Assembly: GCA_000333855.2 (NCBI GenBank)
Contig: CM007320.1
Span: forward strand, 1,539,162-1,603,161
Source of the DNA: Endotrypanum monterogeii
Lineage: Eukaryota; Euglenozoa; Kinetoplastea; Trypanosomatida; Trypanosomatidae
Direction: 5' to 3'
Length of the DNA stretch: 64,000 nucleotides
The notes below the pieces were generated by a model that made no database searches, was not told the origin of the DNA, and saw only the letters and a program-made list of their open reading frames with translations. The position numbers were made by a program, and so were the translations under genes. This document shows, piece after piece, positions 1 through 10,605 of this stretch. Positions within the stretch are counted from its first letter, which is position 1. Each line of letters starts with the position of its first letter.

Positions 1-2
1 CG

Positions 3-338
3 GATGAGGTGGACGACTGGTCGCACGTGTGTGGTTGCATCGTAGAGGGAAAGCTGTGGCAGCTGAAGGGCTGGTACCCACAGGAGCAAGCGCAGTCACG
101 CGACCCGAGCCGCCTCTTTTCACGCATCCGGGCCTTCTTGGCGTATTTTGAGGAAGACAAAGTACCCCCGCAGTGTCGTGAGTGGAATGTTCAGAGTCTT
201 GCCTTGACGCGTAACCTGCTGAAGGATCAGGTGCACATCGCCCTTGCTTCTCACTTTTGGGAGCAGCTCTACACGTTTCTAGATGAGCATCCCATGTTTT
301 CCAAGTACACCATTCCGCTCACAGACGAACGCCTGTAG
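3..338 (+). CDS. CDC73: CDC73/parafibromin-like Paf1 complex subunit, C-terminal end (partial)
   Basis: The reading frame is open at the left edge, so this is the last 111 residues of a longer gene. It matches the C-terminal Ras-like domain of CDC73/parafibromin. Conserved features are a hydrophobic strand followed by a WQLKGW motif (human has WQFKGW), a P-x-x-LFxxIxAF helix, an acidic YFEEDKVPP turn, a WNVQSLAL strand and a final FWEQLYTFLDEH helix. In eukaryotes CDC73 is a nuclear subunit of the Paf1 complex, which travels with elongating RNA polymerase II; trypanosomes are known to have CDC73, CTR9 and LEO1. The assignment rests on this domain alone because the N-terminal part lies outside the window. 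The tail is a few residues longer than the human one. Confidence 0.75.
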   Translation, partial: DEVDDWSHVCGCIVEGKLWQLKGWYPQEQAQSRDPSRLFSRIRAFLAYFEEDKVPPQCREWNVQSLALTRNLLKDQVHIALASHFWEQLYTFLDEHPMFSKYTIPLTDERL

Positions 339-3243
339 CACCACGCTGAGTTGTCTTGGTGTTGCGCTGTCCATGTGCGAGGGCAGTGTATTTCTATTTC
401 TCTTACTCCCTCCATTGCATCGGTCGTGTCAGAAAAATGTCTCTCAACATGCATGTATGTCTATATATGTCTGTGTGTGTGCCGAAATGTTTCGTTTTTT
501 ATTGTTGTTGTCGCCACGCGCGTGGTAGGGAGCAAAGGGAAAGGAGAGTGCATGATGTGACAATGCCATGCGCGGGGCGTGGGGGTGGATTGTATTTGCT
601 TGCAAATGTGTACCCCAAAATTGTTCATCTTTTTTTTTTTTAACCATCTCTTTCACCCCTCTTTGTCTCCTCGTAGTGGTTCGGCTGGCTGGCGCCCGGG
701 TGCTTTCTCCGCTTTTTTTCCCTTCTGTTTTTCTCTGCGGTCCTGGAGAAGGTAGCCACAGCTTGATGCGGTTGCGACAGGTCGTTCCGAAGACGGAAAA
801 GCGACACTACCTGTCGTGCTCGTTTTTGTAGGGGGGTCAGGCGGCTGATGTTCGATTTTCCTGGACTGTACAGCACTTTTTTTTGTGCGTAGAAAGCTGT
901 CTTTGTTTCTCCATCGCTATGATTAATATACTTTAAAAAAAAATACAATAAGTCGAAGAGCCTCTGCACACACACGGCAGCACACGCACATGCGGACACG
1001 CACGCAGGGGCAGAGGCAGAGGTACAGATGGACAGGACGCCGCCAGTATTAGCAAAAAAAAAATAACAAATACTATTTTCATACTAACAGCGGGAGGGCT
1101 CTCTTGTCTATAGGGGTTCAAAGGGAGGCTAGCAGAAGAGGAAAAAAAAAACAAGTAGCTAGCGATTCAGAACACTGACCTTCTTTGCTTCTTCTTTTTC
1201 CCCCCTCCTCCCATGTTGGTGCTCTGCACCTCTCGTTTGCTTGGTGTACTCACACCATCTTTGGTATAGCTTTGACAGAGTCTATTTCAATTTCATAGTG
1301 TAGGCCAACCATGGTGGGGGGGGGTGGAGGGGGGGGGGGAGGGGTCATGGCAGCATTGGATGGTTGGGCAATAGGCAAGGTAATGAGAACATTTCATGAA
1401 AGAAGAAGAAAAGAAAGACTCCACTTAGCTGATATGCGCAATCTGCTCGCACTATCCTCATCTCCCTTGGCCCTATCTAGATCTTTTACACGGCGTGTTT
1501 TCTCACCTCTTTTTCCCGTCTCGTTGGCCACCGTGTCACTTGCCCTCCACCTCTGCCGCATTCACTCGCGACTGTGAACGTCTTCATTTTTGTTTTTCGT
1601 GTGCGCTACTAAGTGTTTGCATATGTTCGAGGGATATAGAGTACCAACAAAGGGTATCTTCAACAAAAAAGTTGTCACTGCCTCTCCCCCCCCTTCCCGG
1701 CCCGCTCGCTGTAATTTTTGTCGTTGTGCGTTTTTTTTTTTTGGTCTTCGAGATGAAAACATCTTTTTTTGTGATTTTGTGTCTCGTGCCGCAACCTTAC
1801 CTCCCCAGTTTTTTTTTCCGTCTCCGTTCTGTGGACCTGCACTCGCTGTGTAGTTTTCGTTCCTCGTTGCTGTCTGTTGGAACGAGACGTGAAGAAACAG
1901 GCGAGCTCTTGTGTGTGTGTGTGTGTGTGCGCCAGTCTCAATTTCGGAAGTTTTACGGGCTATTTTTTTTTTTGTTGTTGTTGCTCATGAGGAGGCTCAC
2001 CGTCTTTTTGCGCTTCGTCTTTTTAGGTGTCACTGCGACACTCTCGAGAGCAACGCAGTCGAATCGATGGGGCAGAAGAGAAGCACGATCGAGAATGTTG
2101 GAGAACACGTATTGGGGAACACGTTGTAGCTATTATATAAATCACCCTCTCTTTTCCTCTGCCTTTGCCGCTTCGCTGAGGAAGTGCGGTGCCGTCCCTG
2201 TCACCGTGCGCGGATCAGTATTGTGTTGCTACTCTAGGGAGGAGGGGGTAAGCGGATGCTGGGCTGGAGCCCTCATTATGGCCCCCTTACCCTTCTCTCA
2301 TACTCTCATGGCTGTGTCTATGATGATATTCGTGCTGTAAGTTACTGTGTGTGACTTGCGCTGAAGCAATTTTTGTTACGTCCCTTTGTATTGCGGTCTG
2401 TATGCGTCACTGACGGGACGGGGGAGGGGGTTGATGAAAGGAAAACCCCTTCAATGAAAAACTCATCAGTGAGGGAGGGCATGTGTGTGTGTGTGTGTGT
2501 GTGGTCTGCCCACACAGACGAGAGCGCTTGGTTGCGCGCATCGCATGTAAACGTGTTCACGCGGTTTGCGCTCGTTAGGGTCTAAAGAGTGCCGTAGCTT
2601 TGGTGATAATGACGGTATGCCGAGCCCGCCCCCGCCCCCTATTTCTCTCCATCGTCATTGTTATTACTTCCCCCGCATATTTCCCCCGAAAAATTCACTG
2701 GAGGCGTGTCTGAAAAAAAGAAAAACAACAGCTTCGTTCTTGAACAGACTGCGTTTGGTCACTCGTGTGAAACGACAGCAGTAGTGGGGTCAACAACACA
2801 GCAGGCACTGTCAAGGCCCATTGTATATATGGGGAGATTCCCTACATATCCCAAAACTTGTAAACATCTTTGCACATTAGCAGCCTTGGTTATTATTTTC
2901 ACGTCCGCACACGAAGCAGAAATTTTACTTTAGACCTACTCTTAAAAGAATTATTCGTTGCGCAATTCCGCCTTACTCTTCAATGTTTTATCTTCTGGGT
3001 TTAAAAAATGCGCCTGTGCATCTCTCTCACCCTACTCCGACCACAAACTCTAACTTTGAAAAAATAAAAATAAAGCACCGATCAAACCTTCACCATTACG
3101 CACGTACGTACGATACGTTGGTTACAAAGGCGACTTTTACCATCAGTAGAAACAGCAGAGGTACAATATATATATATATATATATATAAATATATATAAA
3201 TATTTATTTATTTATTCATTTCCTTCGCATTGTATAGCTGGGA
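339..3243. other. Intergenic region, 2.9 kb: UTR and splice signals
   Basis: No supported gene. The stretch holds T-rich and C/T-rich tracts, poly-A runs near 930-1060, a G-rich block at 1311-1345, (GT)n near 1911-1928 and 2482-2502, and a (TA)n tract just before HslV. The 281-codon open frame at 1495-2340 runs through poly-T tracts, has no family-like motif, and is taken as chance. The length would fit a long CDC73 3' UTR plus the HslV leader. Confidence 0.5.
3166..3188. repeat. (TA)n microsatellite before HslV
   Basis: An alternating TA run followed by TATT/TTTA repeats, ending about 55 bases before the HslV start codon. Confidence 0.9.
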
Positions 3244-3900
3244 ATGCTCCGTCGTTTCTCTAGCCGCACGACCTCTTTTGTGACGGGGGCTGCTGTGCAG
3301 GCGCGTCACACTACTATTCTATCTGTGCGCAAAGGCAACAAAGTAATCCTGATTGGTGATCGTCAGGTTACGTTAGGTGAGCGTATTGTGGCCAAGAGCA
3401 GCGCCTGCAAATTGCGGAAATTGAATGACAACGTGGTGATTGGCTTTGCAGGAAGTACTGCCGATGCCTTTGCACTGATGGAGAAACTGGAGAACAAGCT
3501 GAACGACTTTCCAGACCAGCTCTCTCGTGCTGCAGTGGAGCTAGCAAAGGACTGGCGCACTGACCGTGCCCTTCGCCGCCTGGAGGCGTCTCTTATTGTG
3601 TGTAGCAAGGAGGAAACACTGGAGATCGATGGACAAGGTAACGTAATCACCCCCGAGGATGATGGCATCATCGCCATTGGCTCCGGTGGCACATACGCCA
3701 AAGCGGCGGCTCGTGCGCTGATTGATGTGGAGGGCTACGACGCGGAGCGCATCGCGCGCAAGGCGATGAAAATTGCGACAGACATCGATGTCTTTAGCAA
3801 CAGTAAGTGGGATGTGGAGATGCTGACACGCGAGGAGGCGGCAGTTAAGAAGGAGGAAGAGGAGAAGGAGGCGAAGGCCAAAGAGGACAAGAAGGAGTGA
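3244..3900 (+). CDS. HslV: Mitochondrial HslV (ClpQ) threonine protease subunit
   Basis: The 218-residue product is the proteolytic subunit of the bacterial-type HslVU protease, a family kept in the trypanosomatid mitochondrion, where it is linked to kinetoplast DNA maintenance. Residues 1-22 are rich in Arg, Ser and Thr, as in a mitochondrial presequence. The mature enzyme should start at Thr23, the first of the TT pair in [10 protein letters not shown] and equivalent to catalytic Thr1. Also present are GDRQVTLG (38-45), a Lys near 56 that aligns with catalytic Lys33, FAGSTADAF (68-76), [15 protein letters not shown] (101-115) and [14 protein letters not shown] (146-159). The partner ATPase HslU is not in the window. 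Unlike bacterial HslV, the protein ends in a charged Lys/Glu tail from about residue 188. The start is 6 bases after an AG at 3236-3237. Confidence 0.96.
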   Translation: MLRRFSSRTTSFVTGAAVQARHTTILSVRKGNKVILIGDRQVTLGERIVAKSSACKLRKLNDNVVIGFAGSTADAFALMEKLENKLNDFPDQLSRAAVELAKDWRTDRALRRLEASLIVCSKEETLEIDGQGNVITPEDDGIIAIGSGGTYAKAAARALIDVEGYDAERIARKAMKIATDIDVFSNSKWDVEMLTREEAAVKKEEEEKEAKAKEDKKE

Positions 3901-4277
3901 GTCGTGCCTCTTCTTTCCCGCGGTGACACTAAAGCGTCCGCACCGGCTTGTAGTGCGACTTAGTTTCAGTATCGTTGTGTAGGTCTACTCATAGCTCCTG
4001 CCCCATCCTCGCCCTCCGCTCTCTTTTTAGTAGTCAAAGCTTCGTTTCCATGTGCACCGTGGAATCTCTGAAGTGCACATCTTTACACTTGAATAGCGCA
4101 ACGGGTGCCGTTTTTTTTTTTTGTATGTAAGGAATCGGGGGTAGACAGAAAAGTATCTCTCACCCGCCACGCGCTTGGGCAATCAACGGTTTCTCACACT
4201 TCAACGCACACTGCTGCTCTTGATAAATGAATGTGCAGAGCGAGTCGTAGTGAGAAGGTCAGAGTCATCGCTTTCCG

Positions 4278-4312
<35 letters not shown>

Positions 4313-6180
4313 CATCGCCGTGTTCAGGAGTGCGTTGCACCCTCCCCCATTCTTATATTTTAGTGGGTACTGGGGGCACCTCTCTCGTTTTTCTTTTGTG
4401 TCGAGTTTTTCGTTGTCACGGTGGACGAGATGTTCAGTTGAGACATCGTACTCCTCGAAAATCGAATCAATTAGAGGTCGTCGAGAAAGAGCAGCTATAA
4501 GAAATATATATATATATATATATATAGACCTATATGGGGTGTGGGCCCTACACACATACATACATACATACATGCGCGCTGATACCTTTGGACTTTGTGG
4601 TGTCATTTCTGAAAACGGGCTACGACGGCGACGTTGCGCACATCCGCCTGCTTACTTGGACGGCGGGGGTTGTGGACAGAAAAGAAAGAAACCCACACAG
4701 ATCTGGATGGTTTGAAGCCCTAACGGCAACGCTTCGTTCGAAAAAGAAAGCGGAGCAGCAGCCATCGTACATTGACTGCTAATGTATGTACAGGCGGCCG
4801 CCGTCGATGTGGTGCCGACCCTCGTTAACCTGCCCGTCTCCTCAAAGAAGAGGGGGAGAGACGCTGGTATTCGGTTCGTCGGAAACACTCGCGCTGGTTT
4901 CCCCTCTGCAGGGTTGCTCTGCCTTCTTATTTTCTCGTGATCTTGCCTTCGCATAACCCATCAACCCCCCCCCCCCTTACCACCGTCATGTCATTCACGA
5001 GCCAATGCACCTTGGCTGCTGTTTGAACTGTGAACCGAAGCCCCTTGCATCTCTTCTCGTCTTCTTGCGGTGTCATCTTTCACGGGTCAACTGTGCGTAT
5101 ATGACAGTGAAGGCTTGATATCCGAGCAGGCCCACACACATTCCTTTACTCAAACATTCCACTGTCTCTCGTCTGCTTACCCCCCCCCCCTCCTCCCTCC
5201 TGCTATACATACAAACTCGCTCGTGCACAATACCAAGAAACGAGAACAGCAAACGCACACACATCCGTAATAAACAGGGTAGTGTGAACAGAAAAACAGA
5301 AATACAGAGGTAAAAGATAATCCACATCCCAAAGTCTCCCGCGTTATATATACATATTATACATGTATAGGTGCACATATATTCACGGAGAATAGTGTAA
5401 CTGCTTCTTTCATTGGCAGCTGACTTAACCATCGAACGAGTAACTACTGGTAGCAATCATAAACCGTGAAGCAAAGGTACATCCTCCCAATAAAAAAACA
5501 TCTGCTCAGCTTGTCGTGTTTATGCGTCGCTGTTTGTACGTGTATGTTTGTGAGAGAGAGCCTTGACGCCAGCCTCCCCATTTTTTTTTTGTTGTCCCCC
5601 TTACCTTTTGTTTTTCTTTCTTACCGGTATTTTCGTTTTCCCTTTTCTTACCCCTTTAACTCTTTTAAGCGCGTGCCTGCACGCTAATACACTCTACTAA
5701 TCAAACACACACACACACCGAGATACGAGTTGGTTCGCACAGGTCCGCGATGGCTGTAGTCTAGTTGCCTCCCTATTCCCCTGCTCCATCCATTTCACCA
5801 TTTCGACTTGGCTCTTAGGTGCTCATCTGACGTTGTTTGCATACACCCGAGCTCGTTTTTTTTTTTTCGTGCGTGTGTGTAAGCTGTAGCACTCTCTTTC
5901 TTTTTTTCTCTCCCTTCTGCGTTACTATTACTTGCAGCATTATCTTCGTTAGTTAACGTGTCCGTGGTCGAGTAAAAAAAAAAAAACTGCACACATAGCC
6001 TTTGATGCGCGTGTGCTTGGGTGAGTGTCATTTCTATCGATTCATAACACTTTGCACACAAACGCATACGCATAGCGAGGCAAGACGTATAATCCAGAGA
6101 AGGCTCTGATAATACAACACGGACTTTCTTTCTCGCCCATACTTTTCTCCTTCCTCCCCACTCCGCTGTACCTATTGGAG
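3901..6180. other. Intergenic region, 2.3 kb: UTR, two (TA)n tracts
   Basis: No supported gene. It contains (TA)n at 4279-4309 and 4504-4526, an ACAT repeat at about 4552-4572, poly-C at 4965-4976 and 5179-5189, and a strong C/T tract at 6124-6171 just before the next gene. Short open frames here encode only runs such as YIYIYI from the TA tracts. Confidence 0.5.
4279..4309. repeat. (TA)n microsatellite
   Basis: About 15 TA units, in the 3' flank of HslV. A second shorter tract follows at 4504-4526. Confidence 0.9.
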
Positions 6181-8400
6181 ATGGGACGAGGGAGCCCCCG
6201 GTGCTCCACCACGACTGTGACATGTAGGAAGGTCAGCGCATCGTCTTGTTATCCTGTGAAGATAACGGACGCCGGCGAAGTTGGCAGCTCTGTTTCTGGG
6301 CTTTCTTCCCCGTGCTGTGGAGAGCATCGGCCTGCTCGAGGGAATCACCATCAGCTACCGAGGGTTTGCGCAGCAGGGGTGTTTGACAGCAGTCGGCCCC
6401 GCACAGGAAGCTGGAGACAGAGCACAGGGCCGCAGTCGGCTTTCACGACTTCGCCCACTGCCGCTGAAAGCTACGGCACGCACCGCAAGGCTCAGGGTGA
6501 AGCTGTCCACCTGGGCGGCCAGGGCAATAGAGGATCCCGGAAAACCGGAGGCGATTGTTCTGTGGGTAGTGTGCAAGGGCTGTGGAATGGCGCACAGCTG
6601 CAGACTGCGTTCGCGACTCCGTACCCTAGTGTTGGTCTTCCTCCCTGGTGTAGGACTGCGTCCGTGACGGAATATCCGTTTTCCGAAGACGGCCTTACGA
6701 AGGAGCTGGTCGAATTTCACTATCATCTAGAGCTGGGCACCAATGAGAAGGCGGCGCGGGAGAGGCTGCTTGGCTGTGTGCGAACGTGTGTAGATGAGAT
6801 TTGGGGACATGAGGCGAAGGAGAGTGGTTCTCGTACTAGAGCGCAGGTGATACTTTATGGCAGCTACGCTCTGGGTCTCTCTCTACCAAGCAGCGACATC
6901 GACCTCGCCCTTACTTTTCCGGCCGACGAGCAGGACGATCCCACAACAATCTCAAGTGAAAGAGAGGGCGTGAATGGTGCCCCTGTGGCGATGACGTGTG
7001 CGGAGAGAGGCCAGGCTGTATGCCTCGAGCGTCTTCATATCCTTGCTGAGCAACTGCAGAGGTATTCCGCGGTTTCCTCACTGAAGGTAGAGGTGTACGA
7101 CCAGTGCCGGGTGCCGCGCATTCACTTGCAAGACATGACCTGTGGTGGCGTTTCCTGTGACATCAACAGCTCCTTCGTTTCTGCGCGTGTTGCCCGCATT
7201 GTGGCGCGACAGCGACTGTGGCTGGACGACTCCCCACTCGCCGCGTTTCTCGTCCGCATCACCAAAGCAGCAGTGAAGCAGTGGGGTTTAAATGAAGTCT
7301 TCTTTGGTGGCGTTGCTTCCACAGCAGTCTACTCCTTGGTGCTCCGCTTCCTTGCCCAGATGGAGCAATTTCACCAGAACGCGGGGCTTGAGGATAGCTT
7401 GCCTCCTCCACGCTACGAGGAGACTACGACTGCCTCTGTTTCAATCCGGGTCTTGCCCTTACGTCGTGCATCATTATCGTCATTGTCGACACAATCGCTT
7501 TCTTCCCCACACCCGACCGTCGAGTCTCCCACGAAGGTTCCGCGAGTGACAGATGTACCCATGCTCGCAGCTCGTGATGTCAACACGCTTAGCGCAGCGG
7601 CAGCCGCTCCTTCCTACGTGCCCAGCTGGACCGTGAGTAGCAAAAAGCACGACTGTGGCCCGTCTTTATCCTGGTGTGACGCGACCCCCAATGAGGAGGC
7701 GCTGCGCCTGGGTGGTGTGGCCACTTGCACTCTTTCTCACAGCGACGCCAAGAACAGCGTGATGGACGTGGATAGGGAGGCAGATGACGAAGTTGATGGC
7801 TACACACAAGCAGGTTTAACTCATAGCTCTTGCCCCACTACTACTACGAATACACCGACTTCTCGCACAGCGGCAAGCACGCCACCCTTCGCAGCAAGTG
7901 ATGCACACAACGGAAGTGCACCAAGCGAGTCCACCTCAATGGCGCCGCCAATCTACGGTGGTGCGACTGTGCGAGGTGTAGGCGAGTTTCCCAGTGTGGA
8001 GGAGCTTACCCGCATTGCCAAAACACGGTATGGTGCGTCGCCAGCGCGCCTATTGCTCAAATTCTGGCGCTTTCTCTCTGCTGATGCTTTTCTGGGAGGA
8101 TATCAGGTGGCGGATGCCTTTGGAGACGACATGGCCTGGAGCGAAGGCGGTCATTCGTGCGAATCAGCGACGCTACCGATGCGGCTTCCGTCACCGTTTT
8201 TGCTCGAACGAGCCACATTTGCAGGCACGCCCAGCGCCGATCTTTCCAGTGCTTCGTTTCGGGCACCTGAGCTGCAGGCTCTTTTTCGTGCCTCGAGCAC
8301 GTCGTTGGAGAACATGTTCTCTCGGCGCTACCCTTGGCACATCGCACCAACAATGTTGTCGACCATCTTTGTCAACCCACGCCAGCTTACTATGTTTTAA
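6181..8400 (+). CDS. Non-canonical poly(A) polymerase / DNA polymerase sigma-like nucleotidyltransferase
   Basis: A 739-residue protein of the TRF4/PAPD family, which adds nucleotides to RNA 3' ends. The nucleotidyltransferase core has the GS helix (Gly227-Ser228 in LYGSYALGLSLPSSDIDLAL), the metal-binding pair Asp239/Asp241 and the third carboxylate Asp327 in SCDINSS, so all three catalytic aspartates are kept. The central poly(A)-polymerase region follows at about 360-392 (WGLNEVFFGG, STAVYSLVLRFLAQ). A low-complexity Ser/Thr/Pro insertion at about 400-610 splits it from the final helices (ARLLLKFWRFLSADAF, about 621-636). The first 160 residues are Cys/Ser/Gly-rich and unlike any domain I know. 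Another frame (about 6281-6667) also looks coding-like there, so the N-terminus could contain an indel. The ATG follows an AG directly after the C/T tract. Which trypanosomatid PAP paralogue this is cannot be told by eye. Confidence 0.85.
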   Translation: MGRGSPRCSTTTVTCRKVSASSCYPVKITDAGEVGSSVSGLSSPCCGEHRPARGNHHQLPRVCAAGVFDSSRPRTGSWRQSTGPQSAFTTSPTAAESYGTHRKAQGEAVHLGGQGNRGSRKTGGDCSVGSVQGLWNGAQLQTAFATPYPSVGLPPWCRTASVTEYPFSEDGLTKELVEFHYHLELGTNEKAARERLLGCVRTCVDEIWGHEAKESGSRTRAQVILYGSYALGLSLPSSDIDLALTFPADEQDDPTTISSEREGVNGAPVAMTCAERGQAVCLERLHILAEQLQRYSAVSSLKVEVYDQCRVPRIHLQDMTCGGVSCDINSSFVSARVARIVARQRLWLDDSPLAAFLVRITKAAVKQWGLNEVFFGGVASTAVYSLVLRFLAQMEQFHQNAGLEDSLPPPRYEETTTASVSIRVLPLRRASLSSLSTQSLSSPHPTVESPTKVPRVTDVPMLAARDVNTLSAAAAAPSYVPSWTVSSKKHDCGPSLSWCDATPNEEALRLGGVATCTLSHSDAKNSVMDVDREADDEVDGYTQAGLTHSSCPTTTTNTPTSRTAASTPPFAASDAHNGSAPSESTSMAPPIYGGATVRGVGEFPSVEELTRIAKTRYGASPARLLLKFWRFLSADAFLGGYQVADAFGDDMAWSEGGHSCESATLPMRLPSPFLLERATFAGTPSADLSSASFRAPELQALFRASSTSLENMFSRRYPWHIAPTMLSTIFVNPRQLTMF

Positions 8401-10020
8401 AGTCTCGTGATACTGCGAATACATTCTTTCTGGGTCATTTCTTTTTTTTCGTGATTTTGTCTCTGAGGAAAGGAGGGCTTCTCTCATGACGGCATCGTAA
8501 GAGCCCTGCGCACTCTCTAGTGGGAGAGGACGGAGCAGCCCTCTGTATCTTTTCCCTTTGAGAAGACCCGAACCTCTTGCAAAGATGAGAGTGTCACGTA
8601 TCAAATGGCGGTACCGGGAGGAGCTGAGCTTGTCGCCACCGGTGTAGTCGATAAACAGATCGTCAATGGCTCCGTTTTGGTGTGCTGTGTGGTTGTGTAG
8701 ACACTTTCTTAGGATCCACTGCACCGGTGCGCAGTATCACTGTTACCCGAGCACACTTCATCCGACCCTTGACGTTACCCTGAAAGCTTCTTCACAGGTC
8801 AACCAGCGAAAAAAAAAAATTGACGACTGTGAGGCGATCAGCGAAGCGGAAAGTGGGGCAGAGTTTGGGGCCGATGTGGTCCCCAGGCGGCAGAGTCAAC
8901 CACTCCGACAGCGCGTCATTGCAGCTGCTTTGCGTCGCACGGACGTCCATTGACAAGATAGTGAGTGAAGGTGTTATCGGTCACAGGTACTATGCCAGGT
9001 CACACAGTGTAAGCGAAAAAATATATGATTTCATTCATCAAGTAATGTTGGGTATCATGTATGGCGGTGTCAGATCTCGCTTGGATGGAGGGGGCTGGGT
9101 GGAGCAGGACAGGGAGATGAGAGTGGTAGGTCACTTGCAATCATGCCTTCTTCGAAGGCCCTTTATCGAGTGTATAACGCGTGCACCCCTCACTCCACCC
9201 CGGTTCTTCCCCAAGGATGTGCGATCAACCTTTGCGCACAACCCTTACTTTTGAAAAGAGCTTTGTGACTGCTCATGTCTGCCATGACCTTCCAAATGTT
9301 TTTTTTTCCCTGAAAAGAAATCAGGAAAGAGTGAAGGGGTGAGGTGGAAGCATATCGTTTTCTCCTTCCCACGACCCTGCGCTCATTACTTTTTTTTTTT
9401 TTTAATTGAGCTCCGCCACTGCTCACTATGTCCGTGTTCGTCTCTTGCGCAGACGTGCACATGCACAGACACACACATACACAACCACGATGCTCGCCAC
9501 CACGACGTAATTACGACACTACAATGGGAATGATACTCCACTCATGAAGCGAAATGGGAGCCGAGGAGGGGGGGGAGGCGCATGACGACAGTGCACTACG
9601 GTTCTTCTTGTCCTTTTTTGTCGCCTTCCCTTTCCTCCTTTATTCCTTTAAAGTTGTATGCCTCTCGATCGTCTTTCGAGAATCTTTTTTTCTCCCTCTC
9701 GGTGTGTGTGTGTGTGGTGCCCCCCCCCCCTCTCGAACGCTCACTGACCATCACTCACCTACTCAACCCACTATATTGGAGTTCTCTCGAGAGACGCTTC
9801 TTCATACTTACTTCTTTTCCCCCTCTTCTGCGTGCTTCTCCACATCTACAGAGCCCTTGATCTAGCGTGAGTGAGTGCAGAGACGTACGTGACACGAACA
9901 CATAAACAAGCACGCACGCACATCTAAACCGATCGACATTTTCATATGCGAGTATCTCTGTACACGTAGAGGAGGAGGGGGGGGGATTCGCTGCTGCATT
10001 TGATCACATCACTAGCAGAG
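8401..10020. other. Intergenic region, 1.6 kb, with a coding-like GC-rich island
   Basis: The first 550 bases (about 8420-8960) are unlike the surrounding UTR DNA: few homopolymers and coding-like third-position GC on both strands (see findings). The rest is ordinary UTR sequence with poly-T (9300s, 9390s), a (CA)n patch near 9470, poly-C at 9721-9730, and a C/T tract ending in AG at 9850-9851 that is the likely trans-splice site of the Rieske gene. Confidence 0.45.
8420..8960. pseudogene. Possible decayed gene or unannotated small gene (strand unclear)
   Basis: On the minus strand an open frame from an ATG at 8950 runs 52 codons to 8792. A second minus-strand frame, open from about 8740 through 8401 and beyond, has a C-ending codon bias typical of trypanosomatid genes. 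Stops and a frame change lie between the two, next to an 11-base A/T run. On the plus strand an ATG at 8666 opens a 95-codon frame that also looks coding in its second half. No family is recognised. It may be a broken antisense gene or retroposon remnant, or a small + strand gene; a chance pattern is also possible. Confidence 0.22.
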
Positions 10021-10605
10021 ATGCCTATACATCAATACGATGGCTGGTCGTATGAGCGGCTGCGTCAGCAACGAAATCGAGCTCACTTTTTGCTGGAGGA
10101 TCCGTATCGCTTTGTGACGGTGCTGCTGATATCGAAGCCAGGCAAATCCGATTCGCTGAGGTGTATTGACAGTCCCTGTTATCACGCCTCAGGCCCACTA
10201 GGTGAGGGCGACATCATCGAAATCGAGGATCTACTGTGCTTGCGTTGTCCGTGGCACCGGTATCTTGTGAATATCGAAAACGGAGAAGAGATTGTACTCC
10301 ACGTGGATGCAACCTCTGAGCAGGGAGCTGGGATGGTTGGCCGCCATGCACCAATGCCTACTTACCCGATGCAGACTGTCGATCCCTCCGCAGGTGGGGT
10401 GACGGTGGTACATGGTAAAAAAGTTCAGCGTGTTCACCGTGCTTGGCTGGAAGAGGATACCGGGATTTTGTCTATTGAGGTGGCGGAGGAAGAGGACATG
10501 CGCCAAAAACCAGTGCGATCTGACACAGTTGCTGGGAACATACAGAACGGTGGCATCTGTATGCAGATACACGACATAAAGGCACGTGGGCTGGACAAGT
10601 TGTGA
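10021..10605 (+). CDS. Small soluble Rieske-type [2Fe-2S] protein (RFESD-like)
   Basis: A 194-residue protein with a Rieske domain. Cys53-x-His55 (SPCYHASGPLGEGDI) and Cys76-x2-His79 (CPWHRYLVNIENGEE) supply the four ligands of a [2Fe-2S] cluster. The CPWH-K/R-Y form and the following ITL/NIE strand resemble the vertebrate RFESD and dioxygenase-ferredoxin type rather than the bc1 complex Rieske protein. There is no membrane anchor or presequence in view. The spacing between His55 and Cys76 (20 residues) is slightly longer than usual. The last third has no recognised domain. The first in-frame ATG is used; an upstream TTG at 10000 is not a credible start. The leader is about 170 bases if the AG at 9850-9851 is the splice site. 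The function of such stand-alone Rieske proteins is not established. Confidence 0.85.
   Translation: MPIHQYDGWSYERLRQQRNRAHFLLEDPYRFVTVLLISKPGKSDSLRCIDSPCYHASGPLGEGDIIEIEDLLCLRCPWHRYLVNIENGEEIVLHVDATSEQGAGMVGRHAPMPTYPMQTVDPSAGGVTVVHGKKVQRVHRAWLEEDTGILSIEVAEEEDMRQKPVRSDTVAGNIQNGGICMQIHDIKARGLDKL

Noticed and set aside
1495..2340. 281-codon open frame on the + strand
   Set aside because: It runs through poly-T, poly-C and (GT)n tracts, has a non-ATG beginning, and shows no domain; it looks like UTR DNA.
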